Positions 37,605 through 45,890 are shown, counted from the stretch's first letter. The stretch: 64,000 nucleotides of DNA from Marinibium conchae (GCF_015595035.1 NZ_JADNRN010000002.1:186001-250000); one strand, 5' to 3'. The notes: a model not told the origin generated them from the letters alone. A program made the numbers and translations.

Positions 37605-37785
37605 AAAAGGGCATTGTCATGGACCGATGAATCTTGGAAGGACTACGTATATTGGCAAACCAGAGCCTCTAAAGGAGAACTTGAGTGGGTTTTGGTCTCG
37701 CAGAATCGACGATACAAATCGATTAGTTTATGCGGTTGAGAGTGACACCATAGTAATAGTTTCTTGTCATCGACCCACAAAGTAA
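37596..37785 (+). pseudogene. YoeB toxin gene with internal deletion and frameshift
   Basis: ATG 37596 opens ALSWTDESWKDYVYWQ, the N-terminus of YoeB/Txe mRNA interferases. Right after the Gln codon the reading moves to the +1 frame, giving GKPEPLKENLSGFWSRR, then NRLVYAVESD and the end SCHRPTK. That is the YoeB C-terminus. About 25 residues between the two halves (the central helix region) are gone. The catalytic C-terminal part survives only out of frame, so no toxin can be made. Confidence 0.85.
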
Positions 37786-37786
37786 A

Positions 37787-38044
37787 CTAGGGACATATAA
37801 ATTCAAGCCTGGGAAAAACAGGTATTTCTGCTCAGTCTGCGCCTCACCCATATACAGCTCTAACGCAGATAATACAGAGAGGCTAAGAATTCGCCTCGGT
37901 ATTTTAGACTCCAAAATCAAAGAAAGACCCATTTCACATAACTTTGTTTCCTCAAAAGCAAATTGGGATGACTTAGATACAAAACTTCCAAGATATGATA
38001 GCTTTGAACCATCGAGACAAAGGAAACAGCAGACACGCGCCTAA
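37787..38044 (+). pseudogene. GFA/CENP-V-type zinc protein fragment (C-terminal half)
   Basis: A frame running to TAA 38042-38044 has no start codon of its own near the homologous region. It reads LGTYKFKPGKNRYFCSVCAS, then RLRIRLGILD, ISHNFVSSKANWDDL and YDSFEPSR. This matches the second half of glutathione-dependent formaldehyde-activating-enzyme-like proteins, including the CSVC zinc pair. The N-terminal half with the first Cys motifs is missing. It abuts the yoeB remnant and ends inside an attC site. Confidence 0.75.
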
Positions 38045-38112
38045 CAAATCGTTAGAGTTCGTTCCCTCTGGTCACTGGGACGTACGTGCCTCCCCTCAAT
38101 GCGGTGTTAGCT
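38039..38112. repeat. attC recombination site 1
   Basis: 74 nt bounded by GCCTAAC (R'' type, RYYYAAC) and GTTAGCT (R' type). The inside is imperfectly self-complementary (CGTTCCC/GGGACG with a bulge; TTAGAG/CTCAA). It falls between the GFA fragment and the next cassette gene, as expected for a cassette-associated site. Confidence 0.75.
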
Positions 38113-38116
38113 ATCT

Positions 38117-38533
38117 ATGGATAAGCAAGTGAGAATGGAAGTCCGAAGGCAGACAGGCACTCGGAAAATTCCTGAAAAGACAAAAAAAACTGAAGGGCCA
38201 GAATACTCTATGTCGTTTGTCTGTTTAATTTGTAAAACGAGCAATATGCGACACTTTAACAGGCTACCTCGTGATTACCCTGATGTTATTAGTTGCCCTA
38301 TTTGTAAGGGCGATTCATTCAATTTAGGTAGAAATTTTAAGCCACCTAAAAAAAGTGATTCTATGCAATGGAAAAAAATAAAATATTTGGTCAGTCATGG
38401 TTTCCTGTTTCAGAAAATAAGAGTCGTTCCAGGAAGTAATGACAGTATCCCATATCCTGAAACACTGTCGGAAGCTAAGGATTTTGTAGCAAATTATGGC
38501 AAATGGGCAATTAAGCGTTTAAAAAAGGAGTAA
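38117..38533 (+). CDS. Cassette-encoded zinc-ribbon-like protein of unknown function
   Basis: 138 residues with a basic N-terminus (VRMEVRRQTGTRKIPEKTKK). Two CxxC pairs (CLIC and CPIC, about residues 36-39 and 59-62) form a probable zinc ribbon. A basic C-terminus ends in KRLKKE. No family is recognised. The ATG is 4 nt past attC 1, with no good Shine-Dalgarno, as often seen in integron cassettes. Confidence 0.7.
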   Translation: MDKQVRMEVRRQTGTRKIPEKTKKTEGPEYSMSFVCLICKTSNMRHFNRLPRDYPDVISCPICKGDSFNLGRNFKPPKKSDSMQWKKIKYLVSHGFLFQKIRVVPGSNDSIPYPETLSEAKDFVANYGKWAIKRLKKE

Positions 38534-38697
38534 GCTCTTTCTCTCAGAAACTTTTTTCGGGTTCGCGAGCGCATAATGTTTGATTTCCGCTGGTCAGCAT
38601 CAGTTGTTGTTTTGACGGCAAACGAGTATTGTTTTAGCTAAATGGTTAACGCAAGGAGGCATTAAATGTTTAGTCAAAATCGTAAATACATCAGGCA

Positions 38698-38811
38698 ACA
38701 TAACAATCGCATAAACGCACTCCCTTCGGTCGCTGGGACAACTTTACGTGCGGCCTTCGCTTCGCTCAAAGCGTCCGTACTTAAACTTGCCCGTTATGCG
38801 GGGTGTTAGTT
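38698..38811. repeat. attC recombination site 2 (long, VCR-like)
   Basis: 114 nt from ACATAAC to GTTAGTT, largely self-complementary. Internal hairpins include GTGCGGCC..CCGTAC and the CACTCCC..GGGAC pair. The length and the TAACAATCGC / GGGGTGTTAG ends resemble the long attC sites of Vibrio-type chromosomal integrons. It contains the false N-terminal extension of the downstream esterase frame. Confidence 0.8.
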
Positions 38812-38843
38812 TTTTGCATCTTCATAAACAGCAAGGATTGTTA

Positions 38844-40148
38844 ATGAATAATTTTGTAATTTTTATATCGCTACTACTCTTTACCCAATTAACGAATGCC
38901 GCTGTGGTAACGCCAGCTAATGAGAAAATTGCCAGAGCAGAATATCCCACAAACACACTTTATAAAATTTGGCTACATCAACAGGAAAACGATCGAGCCG
39001 CACTCGAATTTTACAATTCACTCACAGTAAAACATATCGTTGAAAGTAATAACGAAGAAGCGAATACTGTGACCGTAACCTATTTTGCGAAAGGGAGTGA
39101 TGACACAGATTATATTATGCAGTCTGGAGGCCCTGATTTTTATGGATTGCGGTTCAGGCAAATAGGGAATACCAACATTTATTTCTGTGTTCAAACAATT
39201 CCTAGTGACGCATGGTTCGCTTATGGCGTGAACGAATTTAAACGAACGAGAGTTAAGGATGCAATTAACCTTGAACGAACCTCCATGAAGCATATCTACG
39301 ATGGTGCAGTTATTGGCCCTGATGCACCGTTGTCTGAGCACATATTACACAAGTCAAACGTACCTAAGGGGACTACTCATGATTTTACTCTAGAAAGTAA
39401 ACTGATGGGTGAGAAAAGGGAGATTATGGTCTATTTACCTGCTGACTATAATCAAGAGGTTGCACATAACCTTGTTTTTCAATTTGACGGCCAAAACTAT
39501 TCAGCTAGTCCTGAAAAAGGACCGATTTGGCATGGGTGGACACCCCTACCTACAATAATCGATAACTTAATTGATGAGCAAGAAATAGGGCCAACCATTG
39601 TAGTCTTCATCCTAAATCAGGGAAATCGTTCAGAAGATTTAATCAGTGAGCAAATGACAGACTTCGTAGCGCTGGAGGTGCTGCCTTGGATTAAAGAAAA
39701 CTACAATATCAACATAGACCCAAAGAGTGTTGTAGTATCTGGACCTAGCCGAGCTGGTTTTGCTGCTATGTATACTGCATATCGCCACTCAAAACTTATT
39801 GGCTCAGTGCTTTCGCAATCAGGTTCTTTGTATTATACATTGGGTGAGAATACAAATTGGCCTATTTACCCTGAATTCGAGGGAAAAATTATTGAAAGCT
39901 ACAAGCAATCACCTCAAAAAAACATTCAGTTTTACATTGATGTGGGATTGTATGACCTCGGTTTGGCGGCTGTTGGTACTAATCGTCAACTTAGAGATGT
40001 GTTGGAATTAAAAGGCTACCAAGTCGAATATTATCAATATAAAGGAGGACACTCCCATCTAGGTTGGCGGCATACGATAGCTAATGGTCTTATAGCGTTG
40101 TTAGGACCAGAAAAAACTATCAAAGCATTGCAGCGGACGAGCCGCTGA
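38844..40148 (+). CDS. Exported Fes/IroE-type esterase (cassette-encoded)
   Basis: 434 residues from ATG 38844, preceded by AAGGA. The open frame back to 38748 lies inside attC 2 and is not counted. It has a signal peptide (NNFVIFISLLLFTQLTNA), an N-terminal domain like that of enterochelin esterases (to about 180), then an alpha/beta-hydrolase with REIMVYLPADY, VVFILNQGNRSEDL, nucleophile motif SGPSRAG and terminal His in GGHSHLGWR. Relatives hydrolyse ester bonds of siderophores or other acyl esters. Export to the periplasm, if the signal is real, favours an IroE-like role. The substrate is unknown. It is unusually large for a gene cassette. Confidence 0.82.
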   Translation: MNNFVIFISLLLFTQLTNAAVVTPANEKIARAEYPTNTLYKIWLHQQENDRAALEFYNSLTVKHIVESNNEEANTVTVTYFAKGSDDTDYIMQSGGPDFYGLRFRQIGNTNIYFCVQTIPSDAWFAYGVNEFKRTRVKDAINLERTSMKHIYDGAVIGPDAPLSEHILHKSNVPKGTTHDFTLESKLMGEKREIMVYLPADYNQEVAHNLVFQFDGQNYSASPEKGPIWHGWTPLPTIIDNLIDEQEIGPTIVVFILNQGNRSEDLISEQMTDFVALEVLPWIKENYNINIDPKSVVVSGPSRAGFAAMYTAYRHSKLIGSVLSQSGSLYYTLGENTNWPIYPEFEGKIIESYKQSPQKNIQFYIDVGLYDLGLAAVGTNRQLRDVLELKGYQVEYYQYKGGHSHLGWRHTIANGLIALLGPEKTIKALQRTSR

Positions 40149-40162
40149 ATGCAACGATAGCC

Positions 40163-40687
40163 ATGGAAAAATCTGAGTTCGATGCATTATTTGAGTCTGA
40201 AGTAGCTAATAAAGCTGGCTTCGTAAAGAGTGGTAAGAGTGTGTACTTCAAAAATGAAATACATACCATCGCCCTAATGAGGCTTGGTGGGCGAATGGCA
40301 GCCGCTGGAAGCATTTCTTACTTAATATGCTGCCGACATTCTTTCTTGCGAAACGCAGATGAAATAATACCTGAAAAATTAGAAAAGGATGTTTTTGCTT
40401 ACCCAATTAAGATCAAGCCAACCGAAGTAAAAAAAGGGCTGTTTGGATTGGGCATTAAGTACACGCCAAAAAATCTAAATTTCGATTTTGAGGTATTTAC
40501 ATATTCGAATAAAAGCGAAGTTGAAGTAAAGCAATATTTGGCTAAGGTATCTAAAGCGGTAGACCTAATTAAAGAATGGTTTATTAATCAACCCCCATCA
40601 AAACTTGCTTTTCAAATTTCAACGAATGGAACAAACTCTTGGATAGAGAAGTTGTGGATAGAAGATTATGAGAACATGGCTATTTAA
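40163..40687 (+). CDS. Cassette protein, DUF4304-like
   Basis: 174 residues, cytoplasmic, no signal. The start EKSEFDALFESEVANKAGFVKSG and the following strand pairs resemble DUF4304 proteins, but the match is weak. It starts 15 nt after the esterase stop with no attC between, so both genes seem to sit on one cassette. An imperfect palindrome (GCATTGCAGCGG..CCGCTGAATGC, 40125-40152) spans the junction. The last bases overlap attC 3. Function unknown. Confidence 0.6.
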   Translation: MEKSEFDALFESEVANKAGFVKSGKSVYFKNEIHTIALMRLGGRMAAAGSISYLICCRHSFLRNADEIIPEKLEKDVFAYPIKIKPTEVKKGLFGLGIKYTPKNLNFDFEVFTYSNKSEVEVKQYLAKVSKAVDLIKEWFINQPPSKLAFQISTNGTNSWIEKLWIEDYENMAI

Positions 40688-40747
40688 CAAATCAATGAAG
40701 ACTGACGTCCGCAAAGAGCGCGGCCGCCGCTTATTGTGGTGTTATGT
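40682..40747. repeat. attC recombination site 3
   Basis: 66 nt from ATTTAAC (fits RYYYAAC) to GTTATGT. Inner arms CAATGAAG/CTTATTG pair with one extrahelical G, a feature of attC sites, and GCGGCCGC lies near the centre. It separates the DUF4304-like and DUF4279-like genes. Confidence 0.75.
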
Positions 40748-40762
40748 TTCTAAGGATGGATA

Positions 40763-41203
40763 GTGCCAGATTATAAGTTTTGTGTTTCGTTAAAGATTTC
40801 GCACCCTAAAATGGAACCTGAAAATATTAGTAAGGAATTAAACCTAACGCCTCATATATCTCATAAAATTGGTGAGCCTCGAATTACACCGAATGGCAGA
40901 CGACTTAAAGGGACTCATGAAAGCATGTTTTGGACTTTTGATTTTTGTAATGGTGAAAGATTAGATGCTGAGGATATTCTTTTTGAAGAGTTTATAGCTT
41001 CTAGAAATAGTGAGCTTACTAAGCACAAGGGCTTTTTCGACAGTCTGATAAAGTCAGGCGGAACCGTTGAGTATTTTATTGGTTGGTTTAGTGCTGATAG
41101 TATCAACATGAATATTTATCTAGACCCTCCTGTTTTAAAAAGTACAGCGGATTTAGGTATTTCAATTGTTTTATGCGCGTACCCTTCAGCACACGAAACA
41201 TAA
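40763..41203 (+). CDS. DUF4279-family cassette protein
   Basis: 146 residues from GTG 40763 behind AAGGA. The pattern KFCVSLKISHPKMEPENISKE, then LNLTPHISHKIGEPR and TPNGRRLKGT followed by W, matches DUF4279. These are small proteins of unknown role, common in integron cassettes and near polymorphic toxins, where some act as immunity proteins. No toxin gene is seen beside it. It ends at attC 4. Confidence 0.78.
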   Translation: MPDYKFCVSLKISHPKMEPENISKELNLTPHISHKIGEPRITPNGRRLKGTHESMFWTFDFCNGERLDAEDILFEEFIASRNSELTKHKGFFDSLIKSGGTVEYFIGWFSADSINMNIYLDPPVLKSTADLGISIVLCAYPSAHET

Positions 41204-41207
41204 CAAG

Positions 41208-41299
41208 AAATTAAACAAGGACAAAAAACAGGTGGCTTTTTGTTCACTCCGTTTAGTTACTTTAGCCAACTAATATTTGCCTGTTAATTGGGTGTAGGT
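41208..41299. repeat. attC-like site 4, degenerate at its right end
   Basis: About 92 nt starting ACATAACAAG, with inner TTAAACAAGGACAAAAAACAG and GCCTGTTAATTGGGTGT, like Vibrio-type attC repeats. The right core should read GTTAGG but reads GTAGG (one T lost), so this last site is probably inactive. It marks the right border of the cassette array. Confidence 0.65.
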
Positions 41300-41317
41300 G
41301 CAAAATGAAAAGTTGAC

Positions 41318-41333
41318 ACGGTTTGAAAACCGT
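41318..41333 (-). terminator. Possible terminator of the M50 protease gene
   Basis: Perfect 6-bp stem ACGGTT/AACCGT with a 4-nt loop. On the minus strand it is followed by GTCAACTTTTCATTTTG. It lies 40 nt past the protease stop codon. Small, so only moderately convincing. Confidence 0.4.
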
Positions 41334-41372
41334 AATGAGGACTGGAGCTATAAAGTAGGTATGTAACTAGGG

Positions 41373-42407
41373 TTAGGTAAAGAGCCAAAATGCGAAAAAT
41401 ACAAGTCCTACACTTGCATGCAAAACGCACAGCAGTCTGTATTTGAATACTTCGCGTGGCTCAGCTAGGGTAGATTTTTCGGTACTCAAAGCTGCCTTTC
41501 GTAGATTTTCATTTTCAAATATCGTTTCAACGACATGACTTCCATCGCTTGCAAAGCTTGGACTGCTATCGAAATAAAAAAATGATATGCACAATAAAAA
41601 TAGTGTATGTAGTGCAGCATCCGATATATGGAAACTAGACAGATTTATTAAATTACTGTGCCCAAGTGCGATGACCAGGGCGACAGCACCGGCACACACC
41701 AAATTAGTTAACGGACCAACAAGCGGTATCGATGCTCGTTTCCATTTGCTAGTGACCAATTGACGTAAACTTGTATCAATGAATGGTCCGGGCAAAATAC
41801 CACCATGCATCACTATTCCGAATCTACCTGAAGCTATACCAGCCATACGACAAGCAATAGCATGGGAAAATTCGTGCAAGGGAATCAGTAATAGAAGAAA
41901 CAAGACAAAGCCGGTAAGGCTAAAATTAGTAATGACTTCGCGTAATTCTGGTAACAAGTCATATTTGAATAACGACCCTATTGCCATGATTGATAGCACC
42001 AAGGCAAATAAATAAACGAAATGTCTCAGTTGTATATGCACTTTTTCCAAAATACCTGCAATAGATTTTGCTGGTGTATCTAAGCTACACAAAGAATAAA
42101 AGCCTCGGAGATTTGGTGCATCTTGTATTTGGGAAACAAAACCGATTTTACTCATGTCCAATAGGGTGTTTTTCAAGTCTTGGTGGACACTTTGTGCAGA
42201 AGGGAATTTTTCACTTATTGTTCGTATAAGCTCTGCATATCTCGCACCGCAGGAGAGTGGCGAAATCAGACAACTTGCGGCAAGGCTTACGCTCATTGAT
42301 TGGCCACTATCGGCGTGAACGAGTAACAGTTTTTCGTCGCGAACTAAGGCTTTTACCCTAGGGTTTAATATGTAAAATCCTTTTTTTAGGTATGGATTTT
42401 GGTTCAT
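41373..42407 (-). CDS. Membrane metalloprotease of the M50 (site-2 protease) type with N-terminal PqqD/RRE-like domain
   Basis: 344 residues. Residues 12-95 have the PqqD-like pattern: NPRVKALVRDEKLLLVHAD, Ser-rich strand, ELIRTISEKF, then LKNTLLDMSKIGFVSQ. This is the fold used to bind peptide leaders in RiPP systems. Membrane segments follow (about 130-147 and 165-182), with HEFSH at 178-182 as the zinc site. SDGSHVVE near 290 supplies the likely third ligand, and there are further TM segments. A divergent 66-aa exported peptide is encoded just upstream on the same strand (132 nt away). Together they suggest peptide binding and cleavage. Catalysis is likely, the substrate is unknown. Confidence 0.72.
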   Translation of the reverse strand: MNQNPYLKKGFYILNPRVKALVRDEKLLLVHADSGQSMSVSLAASCLISPLSCGARYAELIRTISEKFPSAQSVHQDLKNTLLDMSKIGFVSQIQDAPNLRGFYSLCSLDTPAKSIAGILEKVHIQLRHFVYLFALVLSIMAIGSLFKYDLLPELREVITNFSLTGFVLFLLLLIPLHEFSHAIACRMAGIASGRFGIVMHGGILPGPFIDTSLRQLVTSKWKRASIPLVGPLTNLVCAGAVALVIALGHSNLINLSSFHISDAALHTLFLLCISFFYFDSSPSFASDGSHVVETIFENENLRKAALSTEKSTLAEPREVFKYRLLCVLHASVGLVFFAFWLFT

Positions 42408-42539
42408 GCTTCAACAACCTCTTTTGCGAAAACAGTCCTCTATTTGAGACTTCATTTATTGCCAAAAAGGGAATTGCCATTACTTGAGGATTACAAGCAA
42501 TGGCAATTCCTTTGGCTTACGGAGACTTGAAGTGCTGAA

Positions 42540-42740
42540 CTACAAGCACTTAACAATGTATTTGCAATAAAGCATCGTGATAATGTCGTTATCTTCTGGC
42601 GGAGCCGTAGGTGTTTTATCTTTTTTCTTTTCTTCAGCTTGCGGCGTGGTATTTTGATTTGGAGTTTCATTAGCAATGGCTGAAGTCGCTGCTACAAAGG
42701 TAATAAAAAGTGAAACGATAGTTAGTTTGATAGTTTTCAT
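42540..42740 (-). CDS. Small exported peptide with C-terminal Cys pair
   Basis: 66 residues. A clear signal peptide (MKTIKLTIVSLFITFVAATS, cleavage near AIA-NE) is followed by a Pro/Glu/Lys/Thr-rich linker (25-50). The hydrophobic tail ITMLYCKYIVKCL has Cys59 and Cys65, able to close a small disulfide ring. GGAAGC lies 5-10 nt before the ATG. It is not a known family. It could be a substrate of the neighbouring PqqD-M50 protease or simply a small periplasmic protein. An overlapping open frame in another phase (42491-42676) looks like a shadow. Confidence 0.55.
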   Translation of the reverse strand: MKTIKLTIVSLFITFVAATSAIANETPNQNTTPQAEEKKKDKTPTAPPEDNDIITMLYCKYIVKCL

Positions 42741-43013
42741 GATAATAGCTTCCTTTAATTATTCTTAATTAATGCTGTAATCAACATTATTCTTGCACTG
42801 AAATAAATCGCCATTTCAAAGGTTTGCTGCTTGTTTCCTTGAATGCCTAATCAATGTAGCAAGTGATCAAAAATAAAAACTCATCAAACACTGATGCTAT
42901 GATCATTAAATGGTGCATTTTATGTCACGGAATTATCGCGGACATTTATTGGTTTGATTTTAAACATCACTAAGGTACACTTTTGTGATTATTAATTAAG
43001 CAAGGTTGTAGGT

Positions 43014-45140
43014 ATGGAAATCCTGCTCGATGATTGGAAGGTATGTCCTGACAATCTGACTCTGAAGCACGGAGACAAAGTGTTTCACCTTGAACCCCGC
43101 TCTATGGATTTGCTACTTTTCTTATTAAAACAAAACGGAAAAGTCGTCACTCGCGATGCACTCGTTGAACACGTTTGGAGTGGCATGATAGTTAGTGACC
43201 ATGCTGTGACATCTTGCGTAGCAAAAATAAGAAAAGTTTTTAATGAAGAAGATAACAAATCTGTTATTGAAACGATTTCTAAACGTGGATACCGAATTTG
43301 CCCTCAAATTGATGTCACTTTTCTCGATGATGAAATAGTTTCGCAAAGTGAAGCACAAGCTGACATAGAAAAAAGCAGTACAGCAACAATCATTGCAGCC
43401 GAGAGCTCTGCACAACCTTCAATTAAAAAGCCTCAGGTCCTGTTTACTTATACCGGCTTAGTTCTGCTTTCTGGCTTATTAGCGTTTGCGATTATTTCTA
43501 AATTTGACTTAGGGTCAAAAAAGTCGGTTCTTGACTACCAATATTCGCTAATTGAACCAGTAACTAGCCTTAACGGCCTAGAATATAAGCCCACGTTATC
43601 ACCAAATGGTAATTTCCTGAGCTATTTGTATAGCGATGTTGATAGTGCCAAGTGGTCAATACATGTCATGGACAAGGAGTCTTCTAAGATTCTTTATGTT
43701 ATTGATAATGTTTCTGAGTATTCAAACCATGTTTGGTCACCCGACAGTGATGCAATTTTATTTCATCGCTTTTCTAAAGGGCAATGTCAACTTTTGATTG
43801 GGAATCTGAGCAAAAATACCGGATTAGTTGAGGAAACAATTGCAACGACTTGTTATCAACATAGCGAAGAAGTCAATGTAGCGTGGGACTCTGATAAGGC
43901 ATTGATTTACTATAATGAAAGTAACTCAGAGCAAGATCCCAGAGCCATTTTTCAAGTTAACATTTACACAGGAAAGAAACTCCAGCTGACTACACCTACC
44001 GAAGTAGGTTTTGGTGACTATAATCCATTATATTTTTTGCCAAATAACAGCATTTACTTTTTAAGGAATAAGTACTGGAAAAAAGAAACGAGTATTATGA
44101 GACTATCTCTTGATACAAACAGCCTGAGTACGATTCATTCAATTGATAAATTACTCGCTTATTTGGCGCTTGATAAAAATGGTAATCCTGTTTACCAAGT
44201 TGATGAAAATAAGATTGCATTAAAAGAACTCGATACAGATGAAGAGCATATTTTGTATAGTTCAACCACTTCGATCGCACAACCAGTAGTAGGTATCGAG
44301 GATGGTTCACTTTATTTTGTTGCAGAGTCTAATAGTGAAAAAGACATAAGGTCATACTCTTTAGGCACCAAAGGCTTACAGCTCGGCAACGTAAATAACT
44401 CCCGCGACGATTTTGCTCCTGTGTTTGCAAATCAGTCTGAACTCTATGCATTTTTTTCCAATCGTACTGGTACACGCCAAATTTATGTCTACGACTACAA
44501 TGGAAACGCTATTTTAAAAACGAATTTAGAACGAGATGCTAATCCTGTTAATTTGGTGTGGTCAAGAAGTGATGAAACCCTCTATTTTTCACAAGGCACA
44601 TTTGTATATGAACTAGATATCGCATCAGCAAAAGTCTCGCGTGTAGATTTTCCATTGGAATATATTCAATTGAATGCAGCAACTGACAGTGGAAGCGGCT
44701 TTTATTTTTCTTCGGATCACAACAATGATTGGCAAATATACCAGTTTGAAAATGGTGCCATAACACAATTGACAGAAGGCGGTGGGTATATCGGTGATGT
44801 AAGCTCAAACAATGAATATTTATATTTTACTAAGTTTCGAGAACTTGGGCTTTGGCGGAAGAACTTGTTAAGTGGTAAAGAAGAGGTTTTTATAAAGGGA
44901 ATCGACTTGTCAGTCCCTGGCAGCTTCAATTTGTTTGATGACGGTATAGTTTACAAACTAAAAACAAGCACGGGCTTTGACGTCTACAAATACTCTTTTG
45001 AAAACCAAAGTATTTCCACTCTGGCATCAATTGTTGGAGAAAAAGAAAGCCCGTTTAGTGTCTCTTACAATCAACAACATATTTTATACGAAAAAATTGC
45101 TGAAGACGCCAAAGCCGATATCATGAGAGCCTCGCGATAG
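43014..45140 (+). CDS. CadC-like membrane-bound transcription regulator with beta-propeller sensor
   Basis: 708 residues. An OmpR/CadC-type winged helix (1-100: FHLEPRSMDLLLFLLKQNGKVVTRDALVEHVW, shown only in part by LEPRSMDLLLFLL and DALVEHVW; recognition region SVIETISKRGYRI) is followed by one TM (about 143-165). A periplasmic part of about 540 residues then has repeated TolB/WD40-like blades (YKPTLSPNGNFLSYLY, FAPVFANQSELYAFFSNRTG). Such one-component regulators sense a periplasmic signal and bind DNA from the membrane. It diverges from the small exported peptide gene across 273 nt, so that peptide and the M50 protease are its most obvious targets. Confidence 0.85.
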   Translation: MEILLDDWKVCPDNLTLKHGDKVFHLEPRSMDLLLFLLKQNGKVVTRDALVEHVWSGMIVSDHAVTSCVAKIRKVFNEEDNKSVIETISKRGYRICPQIDVTFLDDEIVSQSEAQADIEKSSTATIIAAESSAQPSIKKPQVLFTYTGLVLLSGLLAFAIISKFDLGSKKSVLDYQYSLIEPVTSLNGLEYKPTLSPNGNFLSYLYSDVDSAKWSIHVMDKESSKILYVIDNVSEYSNHVWSPDSDAILFHRFSKGQCQLLIGNLSKNTGLVEETIATTCYQHSEEVNVAWDSDKALIYYNESNSEQDPRAIFQVNIYTGKKLQLTTPTEVGFGDYNPLYFLPNNSIYFLRNKYWKKETSIMRLSLDTNSLSTIHSIDKLLAYLALDKNGNPVYQVDENKIALKELDTDEEHILYSSTTSIAQPVVGIEDGSLYFVAESNSEKDIRSYSLGTKGLQLGNVNNSRDDFAPVFANQSELYAFFSNRTGTRQIYVYDYNGNAILKTNLERDANPVNLVWSRSDETLYFSQGTFVYELDIASAKVSRVDFPLEYIQLNAATDSGSGFYFSSDHNNDWQIYQFENGAITQLTEGGGYIGDVSSNNEYLYFTKFRELGLWRKNLLSGKEEVFIKGIDLSVPGSFNLFDDGIVYKLKTSTGFDVYKYSFENQSISTLASIVGEKESPFSVSYNQQHILYEKIAEDAKADIMRASR

Positions 45141-45158
45141 AGGCCGTCTTTAGCGGGC

Positions 45159-45176
45159 TAGGCCATCTCTGGCCTA
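45159..45176. terminator. Hairpin between convergent genes
   Basis: Perfect TAGGCCA/TGGCCTA stem with a TCTC loop, 18 nt past the regulator stop and 6 nt past the stop of the convergent lipoprotein gene. It can serve both, though the T-tracts are short. Confidence 0.55.
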
Positions 45177-45182
45177 CGCAAT

Positions 45183-45890
45183 TCAGTAGTTTCTTTTTAC
45201 TCGTTCGAGCATTGCTGGGTTTTCAAGTTCTAAGTTTACTTCGCGGTCGAGAATAATATTGCCCTCTACTTTAGAATCAGCGCTGATGTATAGGCTAGGG
45301 TTCTTTTGCTTGTAGCGATTATTTCTAATCTCTTCAAAGTGAATGTCACCAGAAACAACGGTGCCGTTTTCTAGTTTAATGCTACCGTTTTTGCTTGTAA
45401 CTCCCTTTGCAACGCTTACGCCTTGTAGTCGAATAGTGCCGTTTACTGTTCTGATATCGCCGCCCACAGTGCTGTCTTCTTCAATACGAATACCGCCATT
45501 AACCGTACCGACGTTACCAGAGCTACTGAAGTTGTCACCCACCTTTATTTGACCATTCACCGACTCAAGGCTACTCACGCTAACGTTATCGCCAACACTT
45601 ACTTTGCCATTTACACTAGAGACTTTTCTTGCGCTCACGCCATCCTGAATTTTAACGCTACCATTGACCGAGCTAACGTTTTGAACGTCGCGACCTTCAG
45701 TTACCTTCACACTTTTATTGGTTGACTGAATATCGCCAGAATAAGATTCAGAATGCTTTTCTTTCGAATCCCAATCACTTTCCCAATCGGCGTCTTTTGC
45801 ATTTACGTGGATAATGCATCCGCTCAAGGCAACGCTGAGTGCGGCAATGCTAAAGAAAGAATATATTGGGCGGCGTATTTTACTGATCAT
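45183..45890 (-). CDS. Lipoprotein with repeated SVNG beta-helix-like repeats
   Basis: 235 residues from ATG 45890 (a start at 45902 would add four residues). The signal ends in the lipobox LSGC, so the mature protein is lipid-anchored. From about 60 to 180 it repeats a strand unit of about 18-20 residues with the pattern NVSSVNGSVKI, KVSSVNGKVSV, SLESVNGQIKV, GTVNGGIRI, RTVNGTIRL, SKNGSIKL. This suggests a small right-handed beta-helix or bactofilin-like stack. The function is unknown; a cell-envelope structural role is a guess. Convergent with the CadC-like gene. Confidence 0.7.
   Translation of the reverse strand: MISKIRRPIYSFFSIAALSVALSGCIIHVNAKDADWESDWDSKEKHSESYSGDIQSTNKSVKVTEGRDVQNVSSVNGSVKIQDGVSARKVSSVNGKVSVGDNVSVSSLESVNGQIKVGDNFSSSGNVGTVNGGIRIEEDSTVGGDIRTVNGTIRLQGVSVAKGVTSKNGSIKLENGTVVSGDIHFEEIRNNRYKQKNPSLYISADSKVEGNIILDREVNLELENPAMLERVKRNY

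Noticed and set aside
38748-38843. N-terminal extension of the esterase frame
   Set aside because: These bases lie in attC 2. A signal peptide and ribosome site mark ATG 38844 as the real start.
37486-41299. Cassette region as a prophage or transposon
   Set aside because: No integrase, transposase or structural gene is seen. The attC sites explain the layout better.
42491-42676. Lys/Arg-rich 61-residue frame overlapping the small exported peptide
   Set aside because: It is out of phase with the signal-peptide-bearing frame, very basic and low in complexity, with no ribosome site seen.
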